A stretch of 64,000 nt of DNA, from positions 3,582-67,581 of the forward strand of contig CAYUPN010000009.1 of NCBI GenBank assembly GCA_964446605.1. The letters are read 5' to 3'. Source of the stretch: JAENWD01 sp964446605. GTDB taxonomy: Bacteria > Acidobacteriota > Vicinamibacteria > Vicinamibacterales > JAENWD01. Position numbers and translations under genes: made by a program. Positions 58,208 to 64,000 of this stretch are shown here, piece by piece. Each line of letters begins with the position of its first letter. Positions within the stretch are counted from its first letter, which is position 1. Under the pieces are notes generated by a model. That model had not been told where the DNA came from. It was given only the letters and a program-made list of their open reading frames with translations, and searched no databases.

Positions 58208-59454
58208 GCGGGTGCCGCCCTGCGGCGAGCCCGAGCGCAGCGTTCCCGAAGGGCATCGCCGCGTCCACGTCGTCCGGTCGCCGGTCCGGCTCCTCGCGCA
58301 GACGGCTCCGGGTCTTCACGACAGCGGCCGTGGCGCTCCTGATCGCCGCGGGCGTGCCGCGGGCGAGCGTGCAGGAACGGCCCGCCCTGAAGGAGGTCTT
58401 CAAGGACGCGTTCGTCATCGGGACGGCCGTCAACCATCGGACGGTCACAGGCCGCGACGCTGCCTCGCGTGATCTCGTGCTGCGGCACTTCGGAAGCATC
58501 ACCGCCGAGAACGTCCTGAAGGCGGCGCCGCTCAACCCGAAGCCCGGTGTCTGGAACTTCGGCCCGGCCGACGCGTTCGTGGCGTTCGGCCGGGCCAATG
58601 GCCTGTTCGTCATCGGCCACACGCTCGTGTGGCACAACCAGACGCCCGCCTGGTTCTTCGAGGACGAGCAGGGCAGGCCGAACTCGCCGGAGGCGCAGAT
58701 CGAGCGGATGCGTGCGCACATCGAGGCCGTCGCCGGCCGGTACCGTGGACGCATCGATGCCTGGGACGTCGTCAACGAGGTGATCGACGAGGACGGATCG
58801 TATCGGCCGACGACGTGGGTGCAGGCCGTGGGCAGCGGGGACGAACTGGTGAAGGCGGCGTTCCGGTTTGCGAGCCAGTACGCGCCGGACGCCGAGCTGT
58901 ACTACAACGACTTCAACGCGTGGCGCCCAGCCAAGCGTGATGGCATCGTGCGGATGGTGAGGATGCTCCAGGCCGACGGCATCCGGATCGACGGGATCGG
59001 GATCCAGGGACACTGGGGCCTGAACTATCCCAGGGCCGAGTACATCGAAGCCGCGATCGACGCGTACGCCGCGCTCGGCGTGAAGGTCATGATCACGGAG
59101 CTGGACATCGATGTCCTGCCGCTCACACGCGAGGGACAGATCACCGGCAGGGTCATGAGCGATCCCCAGTTCCAGCTCGAGGAGTTCACGGCGTATCTCG
59201 ATCCCTACCGCGACGGGCTGCCCGGGGACGTCGGGCGGCAGGCCGCCGAGCGCTGGGCCGAGTTGTTCAGGATCTTCCATGCGCGCCGCGACAAGATCGA
59301 TCGAGTCACGATCTGGGGCGTTCACGACGGCGCGTCGTGGAAGAACAACTACCCGGTGCCCGGCCGGACGAACTACGCGCTCCTGTTCGACAGACACCAT
59401 CAGCCGAAGCCGGCATTCGACGCCGTCGTCGGCGTGCCCACGGCGCCGAAGTAG
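58195..59454 (+). CDS. Endo-1,4-beta-xylanase (GH10)
   Basis: A 419-residue exported enzyme. GTG 58195 has GGAG about 7 bases upstream. The first 45 residues are an odd Ser/Ala/Arg-rich stretch, followed by the hydrophobic signal core (VFTTAAVALLIAAGVPRASV, about 43-62). The GH10 barrel contains ENVLKAAPLNPKPG, HTLVWHNQTPAWFF, WDVVNEVIDEDGSYR (acid/base Glu) and MITELDIDVLP (nucleophile Glu), and ends with WGVHDGASWKNNYPVPGRTNYALLFD. It hydrolyses xylan backbones outside the cell. It is preceded by the small membrane ORF with which it overlaps. Confidence 0.92.
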   Translation: MVRLSGCRPAASPSAAFPKGIAASTSSGRRSGSSRRRLRVFTTAAVALLIAAGVPRASVQERPALKEVFKDAFVIGTAVNHRTVTGRDAASRDLVLRHFGSITAENVLKAAPLNPKPGVWNFGPADAFVAFGRANGLFVIGHTLVWHNQTPAWFFEDEQGRPNSPEAQIERMRAHIEAVAGRYRGRIDAWDVVNEVIDEDGSYRPTTWVQAVGSGDELVKAAFRFASQYAPDAELYYNDFNAWRPAKRDGIVRMVRMLQADGIRIDGIGIQGHWGLNYPRAEYIEAAIDAYAALGVKVMITELDIDVLPLTREGQITGRVMSDPQFQLEEFTAYLDPYRDGLPGDVGRQAAERWAELFRIFHARRDKIDRVTIWGVHDGASWKNNYPVPGRTNYALLFDRHHQPKPAFDAVVGVPTAPK

Positions 59455-59506
59455 CACCTGACGGATCCGCCGAGAGTGGTGCGGTTCGTGTCGGGCCTGT
59501 TGTCGC

Positions 59507-59531
59507 CGCCCGCCCCGGTCCCGGGCGGGCG
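59507..59531. terminator. Hairpin between convergent xylanase and MOSC genes
   Basis: CGCCCGCC (59507-59514) pairs with GGCGGGCG (59524-59531) around a 9-base loop, extendable with one bulge, in the 106-base gap between the converging stops. Confidence 0.6.
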
Positions 59532-59560
59532 AGCCCGTGACCGGGCATCGCGAACCGGTC

Positions 59561-60484
59561 TCAGCAGAGCTCGACCGGATCATCGACCGCGATCTCGCCT
59601 TCGGACAGCACGTCCGCGTAGATCCCGAGCATCTGCCTGCCCTCGCGGACGATCGTCCTGAGCATCGACGCGTCCCGCTGAAGGGAACTCTGCGGCTGTG
59701 TGGGCACACTGCATCTCGGAGTGGGGATCGTGCCCCGCACGATCACACCTCCGATTCGAATCTGCCGCCCGCACCAGCCAGTCTCGAGCGCGGGCGACCG
59801 GCCCGTGTCGACGAGCACGTTCGGACGAAAGCGCCGGACGTTCCAGTCGGCATCGGGATTCGCACGCGTCATCGCCGCGAGAGACGAGGACGTGAGCAGG
59901 TGGATGGGCGCGACGTCGAAGTAGGTGCCAGGCGGGGACACGAACTCGAAGAGCTCTCCGGGCATCTGTCCGAAGTCCGGCAGGGGCTCGCCGGCCTCGC
60001 GGCCGAACTGCCGGCGGAGCGGCTCGTCGAGTCCCGTCGCCTCGAGGACGCGCTGGAGCGAGCGACGTCCCAGGCGAAAGCGTCCGAGTGCGGCCGCGAC
60101 CGCCACGCCGCGGCCCGCGCGGCGGTAGTGATCCGTGTCGGTCGCGGGTCTGAGCGGCCAGAGCGAGGCGGGAGCGCCCACCAGCCTCGAGAGCGCGTCG
60201 GCGGTGGAGTCGCAGTCGCTCGACGTGATCGTGCCGTCGGGAAGCGTGATCTCGACGGGCCCGCCCGATTCGCCGGGCCGGCTCCGATACCGTGCCGAGC
60301 ACTGGAGGAGGATCGGCCACTGCCTTGCGCTCCGGATCTCGCCTGCCGTATCGTCGCGGAGCGCCCAGCCGCGATCGCCCGCGAGACCGCTGGAGCCGAC
60401 GGGGCTGGATTCGAGCGGTTCTCCCGCCATCGACTTGACGGGATACCGCCAGATCTGAGCGACCCGACCGACTAGCACGGGCAC
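59561..60484 (-). CDS. MOSC domain-containing protein
   Basis: A 307-residue protein starting at GTG 60484 (GTG 60478 possible). Residues about 5-110 are the MOSC N-terminal barrel (VGRVAQIWRYPVKSMAGEPLE, GDRGWALRD). Residues about 190-300 are the MOSC domain: PIHLLTSSSLAAM, RRFRPNVLVDTG, GVIVRGTIPTPRCSVPTQ, with the conserved Cys expected to bind the molybdenum or sulfur group. Relatives include mARC and YcbX/YiiM, which reduce N-hydroxylated compounds. It is divergent from DUF6526 with a 29-base gap, so the promoters overlap. Confidence 0.88.
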   Translation of the reverse strand: MPVLVGRVAQIWRYPVKSMAGEPLESSPVGSSGLAGDRGWALRDDTAGEIRSARQWPILLQCSARYRSRPGESGGPVEITLPDGTITSSDCDSTADALSRLVGAPASLWPLRPATDTDHYRRAGRGVAVAAALGRFRLGRRSLQRVLEATGLDEPLRRQFGREAGEPLPDFGQMPGELFEFVSPPGTYFDVAPIHLLTSSSLAAMTRANPDADWNVRRFRPNVLVDTGRSPALETGWCGRQIRIGGVIVRGTIPTPRCSVPTQPQSSLQRDASMLRTIVREGRQMLGIYADVLSEGEIAVDDPVELC

Positions 60485-60513
60485 CTCGCATCGAGCGGGA
60501 GAGGCAGACCGAG

Positions 60514-60939
60514 ATGCAGCGCTACGAGAACCATCGCCACAATCCCAGGCTCACCCGCATCGGCTTCATCCTGCTGTTCGTCGCCATCGCGAGCTTCGTT
60601 CTCAGGTTCTTCGACATTGGCGGGCGCTCCTCGATGGCGGTCGGGCTCGCTGCGCTCGTCGCCACCGTCTTCGTGCTCCTCCTGATCAGCCGAGTCTACG
60701 TCACGGCGCTGCAGGATCGCATCATCAAGCTGGAGATGGGGCTGAGGGCTTCGGCGCTTCTCCAGCCGGCACAGCTCGAGCAATTCCGGACGCTCTCGAA
60801 GCGTCAGGTGATCGCGCTGCGTTTCGCGTCGGACGCGGAGCTCCCGGAACTGGTGGAACGAGCGGCGCGGGAGTCGCTGAGCGGGACCGCCATCAAGAGG
60901 GCGATCAAGGAGTGGAGGCCGGATCTGGATCGGACGTAG
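60514..60939 (+). CDS. DUF6526 family membrane protein
   Basis: A 141-residue protein starting at ATG 60514. It has two membrane helices (about residues 17-33 and 43-65: LTRIGFILLFVAIASFVLRFF, VGLAALVATVFVLLLISRVYV) followed by a cytosolic part with LQDRIIKLEMGLRASALL, RTLSKRQVIALRFASDAELPELVERA and TAIKRAIKEWRPDLDRT. This is the DUF6526 layout. Function unknown. Confidence 0.8.
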   Translation: MQRYENHRHNPRLTRIGFILLFVAIASFVLRFFDIGGRSSMAVGLAALVATVFVLLLISRVYVTALQDRIIKLEMGLRASALLQPAQLEQFRTLSKRQVIALRFASDAELPELVERAARESLSGTAIKRAIKEWRPDLDRT

Positions 60940-61090
60940 AGGTTGGCAAAGGGGCACGCGAGAGGAGCCAACTTGTATCGCTGGTCGCGTTGAACCCGAC
61001 CGTCTGACCGGTGTTGCCGGCAGCGCTACTCCTACGCGCGACATCACGGTCACCAATGGTCCGAAGGCACGCGCCAGCCGAACGTGGCAG

Positions 61091-61411
61091 ATGATCCAGC
61101 GCCGTGGAATCATCCAGGCTGTGGAACGAGTGGTCGCGCGCCATGCGGACTCACAGGGTTACCGCACTCTGGAGCGCATGGGGTTGCAGCGCATGGCCTT
61201 CGAAGCGGTCGTGCTGAAGCATGAGCATGCGTTCAGCGCGAAGGCCGTGGCGCAAGCCCGTGCCCGCCTGGAGGCGTGGGAGTCCGGTGACCCGACCGGT
61301 GAAGTGTCACGGAGAGCGCCGTCGCTTCGTGTAAAAGCGCCAACTCGGTCCGGACCGAGCGACGTAATTGTCGCGACCCATTCGTCGATTTCACTTGACG
61401 CGTTTTTCTGA
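61091..61411 (+). CDS. Small conserved hypothetical protein (FEAVVLKH motif)
   Basis: A 106-residue protein from ATG 61091, without a clear ribosome-binding site. The frame is open upstream to at least 61022 and reads a family-like TVTNGPKARASRTW, so the real start may lie upstream at a non-ATG codon. The core has IIQAVERVVARHADSQGYRTLERMG, AFEAVVLKHEHAFSAKAVAQARARLEAW. It resembles small hypothetical proteins of soil Acidobacteria (recollection). Function unknown; the C-terminus is low complexity. Confidence 0.5.
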   Translation: MIQRRGIIQAVERVVARHADSQGYRTLERMGLQRMAFEAVVLKHEHAFSAKAVAQARARLEAWESGDPTGEVSRRAPSLRVKAPTRSGPSDVIVATHSSISLDAFF

Positions 61412-61578
61412 GGCACTCGCGTTCCGTCCGGGTTCCGTCCTCAGATGCGCGTTCCGGTCCACCACGTCGCGCACGCGTAACGATCGCGCAACATGAAGCC
61501 ACGGGCGTCACTTCGACGTGCGCTCGTGCAATGCACGCCCGTCTGAAGGGTCGCTGAACACGCATGTTATAGAAGGGC

Positions 61579-62664
61579 ATGACGACGTCGATCGCTGCGT
61601 TCGATGCCTTGTCGGATCAAGAGCTGCTCGCCAGCGTGCAGCGGCTCGCGCGAGACGAGCGGCGCGCCACGGTCTTGCTCATCGGGTCGCTGGCGGAGCT
61701 GGACGCGCGGCGGCTCTTCCTCGGCGAGGGCTGCTCGTCGCTGTTCACGTACTGCACGCGCGTGCTGCATCTGTCGGAGCACGCGGCCTACGGCCGGATT
61801 GAAGCGGCGCGCGCGGCACGCAGGTTCCCGGTCATCCTCGAGCGTCTGGCGGACGGATCGCTGACGCTGACGGCTGTCGGGCTGCTCGCGCCGCACCTGA
61901 CCGCAGAGAACCATCTGGCGCTGCTGGATGCGGCACGTCACCGGAGCAAGCGCGAGGTCCAGGAGCAGATCGCCGCGGTACGGCCGCAGCCGCCAGTGCC
62001 GCCGACCGTGCGCAAGCTGCCGGCACCCACGGCGCGCACGGAGCCGTCCCGCGAAGCGGGCTCTTCCGGCAATCCCCTGATACCCGCGCTGGCATCTGAG
62101 CGCCCATCCTCACCACCTTCATCGCCGCCGCTGCCTCCCGCGAGGCGCCCAGTGGTCCAGCCGCTCGCGCCAGCCCGCTACAAGGTCCAGTTCACGCTCG
62201 ACGATGAGGGCGTGGCGCTGCTGCACCGGGCGCAATCACTGATGTGTCACCAGGTACCGAACGGGGACGTGGCGGTGGTCATGACCGAGGCGCTGAGGCT
62301 GCTCGTCCGGCAACTGGAGAAACGCAAGGTCGCCGCGACGGCTCGTCCACGAGCCGGATCGCGTCCGTCCGACCCGCACTCACGAACGATCCCGGCAGCC
62401 GTTCGCCGCGCTGTCTGGGCCCGCGACGAAGGGCGGTGCGCATTCCTCGGCACGCAGGGCCGGTGCACCGAGACCGGCTTCCTGGAGTTCCATCACGTGC
62501 GGCCGTTCGCGGATGGCGGGCCGGCCGTCGTCGAGAACATCGAGCTGCGCTGTCGGGCGCACAACCAGTACGAGGCGGAGCGGCATTTCGGGGAGTCGGT
62601 GCCCTGGACGGTGCGTGAGTCGAACTGCCCGTCCCCAGGTGGGAGTGCCCCCACTGACGTGTAA
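61579..62664 (+). CDS. DUF222-like HNH endonuclease family protein
   Basis: A 361-residue protein starting at ATG 61579 with GAAGGGC just upstream. The N-terminal DUF222-like helical part contains LSDQELLASVQRLARDERRATVLLIGSLAELDARRLFLGEGCSSLFTYCTRVL, and a Pro-rich linker (about 135-190) separates it from the C-terminal HNH domain: VWARDEGRCAF, FLEFHHVRPFADGGPAVVENIELRCRAHNQYEA (residues about 310-345), with H-H, N and H of the nuclease motif. Relatives are numerous in Acidobacteria and Myxococcota. It may be a mobile or genome-defence nuclease; no flanking element was found. Confidence 0.85.
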   Translation: MTTSIAAFDALSDQELLASVQRLARDERRATVLLIGSLAELDARRLFLGEGCSSLFTYCTRVLHLSEHAAYGRIEAARAARRFPVILERLADGSLTLTAVGLLAPHLTAENHLALLDAARHRSKREVQEQIAAVRPQPPVPPTVRKLPAPTARTEPSREAGSSGNPLIPALASERPSSPPSSPPLPPARRPVVQPLAPARYKVQFTLDDEGVALLHRAQSLMCHQVPNGDVAVVMTEALRLLVRQLEKRKVAATARPRAGSRPSDPHSRTIPAAVRRAVWARDEGRCAFLGTQGRCTETGFLEFHHVRPFADGGPAVVENIELRCRAHNQYEAERHFGESVPWTVRESNCPSPGGSAPTDV

Positions 62665-62814
62665 GAGCCGGGACGCGTCCGTCTATTCCGGCTGACGAGT
62701 TCCGGACGGGACTGCCTGACGCGCGAGTGCGCCAGACCGGGCCAGGTGCGGAAATCGAGGGAGTCTCCCCGGCCGCGCGAGGAGCGCGCGTGCCTCAGCA
62801 CCTGGAGGTGCACT

Positions 62815-63777
62815 ATGCGGCGGCTGCTCGCGGCGTGTGGTGTCTTGGTGTCGGTCGCCTGCGGCGGTGGCGGTGGCAACGGTTCACCGGCACCATCTCC
62901 AAGTCCCAGCCCCCCACCCGCCACGACCTTCACCTTGACCGGGCAAGTCACCGAGCCTGCACCGTTCACGACGAACGCGATCGCGAATGCCCGGATCGAG
63001 TTCGTGGATGGCGCGAACGCAGGCAAGAGCGCGACCACCGACTCGAACGGAAACTATGTGATCGCCAACGTGAATCGGGGCGGGTTTACGGTCAGAGCGA
63101 GCGCGAGCGGTTACGTCGCAGTGTCGTCGCCGGTAACCATCACGGCGAACGGCACGCTCGACTTCGAACTCCCGCCAAACGGGCCGAGGAAGAACTTCGG
63201 GCCCGGGCAGTATCGCGTAGGCAGCGAAATCGCGGCAGGACGCTATTTCGCAGACCCGGACCCCGGCTGCTACTGGGAGCGGCAATCCGGGTTCAGCGGC
63301 ACGCTGAACGATGTCATTGCCAACGACTTCATCGGGTTCGACGCACTCCAGATCATCGTGGACGTCCGTTCCGGCGATCGCGCATTCCAGGGCGACGACG
63401 AGTGTGGCCGGTGGTACAACTCGCGCCGCCACGGCGCACAGACCAGAGTGTCCGACGGGACATGGCTCGTCGGCTCACAGGTCACGCCGGGAACATATCG
63501 CGCAACCACGGAAGATGGGTGCTACTGGGAGCGGCTCCGCAACTTTACCGGACAACTCTCGGGAATCATCGCGAACGACTTCGTCGGGGGCGGCGGCGTA
63601 CGGCGAGTCACGATCCGCAGCAGCGACGTCGGGTTCAGCACCGACGAGGACTGCGGCGTCTGGACGCGGGAATCGTCAGGGGCTTCGGTCGGCGATGTCC
63701 GGCTGTCCGAGGAGAGCTCCCCGGACGCCATCGAGCGCAAATGGAGGCTGAAGCGCCGCAAGCACGGGCTTCGTTAG
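62815..63777 (+). CDS. Lipoprotein with regulatory-like domain and a duplicated GCYWER domain
   Basis: A 320-residue protein. ATG 62815 has GGAGGTG 6 bases upstream. The signal peptide has a lipobox (LLAACGVLVSVAC, residues 3-15), so it is probably lipid-anchored at Cys15. After a Pro/Ser linker, residues about 38-125 form a carboxypeptidase-regulatory-like beta sandwich (TLTGQVTEPAPF, SNGNYVIANVNRGGFTV). Two copies of a roughly 60-residue domain follow (about 130-205 and 215-275), each with GCYWER, IANDF and CGxW. The tail is charged. A surface adhesive or binding role is plausible. Confidence 0.8.
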   Translation: MRRLLAACGVLVSVACGGGGGNGSPAPSPSPSPPPATTFTLTGQVTEPAPFTTNAIANARIEFVDGANAGKSATTDSNGNYVIANVNRGGFTVRASASGYVAVSSPVTITANGTLDFELPPNGPRKNFGPGQYRVGSEIAAGRYFADPDPGCYWERQSGFSGTLNDVIANDFIGFDALQIIVDVRSGDRAFQGDDECGRWYNSRRHGAQTRVSDGTWLVGSQVTPGTYRATTEDGCYWERLRNFTGQLSGIIANDFVGGGGVRRVTIRSSDVGFSTDEDCGVWTRESSGASVGDVRLSEESSPDAIERKWRLKRRKHGLR

Positions 63778-63974
63778 CTACGCCGCAATCCGGCGTGCAG
63801 GTTGCTACCTGGACGCCGGCTGCATCGCGGTCTGTGTCGCGGAATGGCCGAGAACGGGACGGAGGTGCGTGGAGCCGACGGTCGGACCTGAATTTACGAC
63901 CTACTGATTACGAATCAACGGCAATCGCGTGGGGTCGGCTGAAAACGCGTCATCGCAGCGGGCGAGAGGCGTCA

Positions 63975-64000
63975 GTGCCGTACCACGTCCTGCTGGGCTT
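63975..64000 (+). CDS. Possible start of a downstream gene (3' partial)
   Basis: A GTG at 63975 with GAGAGG about 6 bases upstream opens a frame (MPYHVLLG) that runs off the window edge. Too short to assign. The 197 bases before it (63778-63974) show no gene. Confidence 0.2.

Noticed and set aside
1..64000. tRNA, rRNA, insertion sequence or prophage genes
   Set aside because: No cloverleaf-like string with a GGTTCGA arm, no rRNA block, no transposase or integrase and no phage structural gene was seen; the HNH protein at 61579 has no mobile-element context.

Overview
The window is very GC-rich bacterial DNA that reads as an Acidobacteriota chromosome fragment, most likely class Vicinamibacteria. 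The assignment is inferred from gene content: a DUF1592/DUF1588/DUF1585 plus DUF1552 pair, PQQ-type propeller proteins, a DUF1080 protein, a carboxypeptidase-regulatory-domain TonB receptor, BlaI/BlaR1-TonB, a Pkn-type kinase, and frequent GTG starts and ATGA/GTGA overlaps. No tRNA, rRNA, insertion sequence, prophage, CRISPR array or known defence system was seen.

Region 1 (1-9819) holds the cytochrome-like DUF1592/DUF1552 pair, two PQQ propeller paralogues and a catabolic patch: a Gfo/Idh/MocA oxidoreductase that has lost its Rossmann domain, a GntR-FCD regulator, a truncated DoxX gene, a VOC dioxygenase-like protein and a DUF1080 (3-keto-disaccharide hydrolase) protein. Region 2 (10009-17233) has a baeRF/eRF1-like protein, a 58-residue ORF, a nucleotidyltransferase-like protein, an EEP phosphatase, an exported RidA protein, a peptidase-MA/propeller/barrel outer-membrane protein and a small beta-barrel. 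Region 3 (17539-29381) has the two halves of a Tm-1-type protein in separate genes, a hydrolase, a PEBP protein, a membrane Ser/Thr kinase, a YdcF protein and a BlaI/BlaR1 pair with a promoter and operator-like dyads. A TonB-dependent receptor follows (29650-32352).

Region 4 (32427-53642, minus strand) is the most unusual part. Twelve glycan genes are fused, overlapping or almost touching over 21 kb: a glycoside hydrolase-GT2 fusion, a type I ABC exporter, WecB, a YdjC deacetylase-GT4 fusion, a 1129-residue methyltransferase/coiled-coil/CgeB/GT2 fusion, a double GT4, a GT2, four paralogues of one CgeB-like family and a terminal APH-fold kinase. I saw no Wzx, Wzy, Wzm/Wzt or priming phosphoglycosyltransferase, so it does not look like a standard capsule or O-antigen locus. 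The GT2 protein and the large fusion share a C-terminal module with an AFWWL signature. I infer that the cluster builds and exports a heavily elaborated surface glycan or glycosylated metabolite.

Region 5 (54374-64000) is a mixed housekeeping and accessory stretch: an EEP protein, an ECF sigma factor with its membrane partner, an NmrA-like protein, a GH10 xylanase behind what looks like a truncated membrane gene, MOSC, DUF6526, DUF222/HNH and a lipoprotein with an internal duplication.

Several intergenic gaps carry short repeat families: two with period 7, one with period 10, a CACAGAG inverted repeat and REP-like hairpins. Strong GC hairpins sit between most convergent genes.
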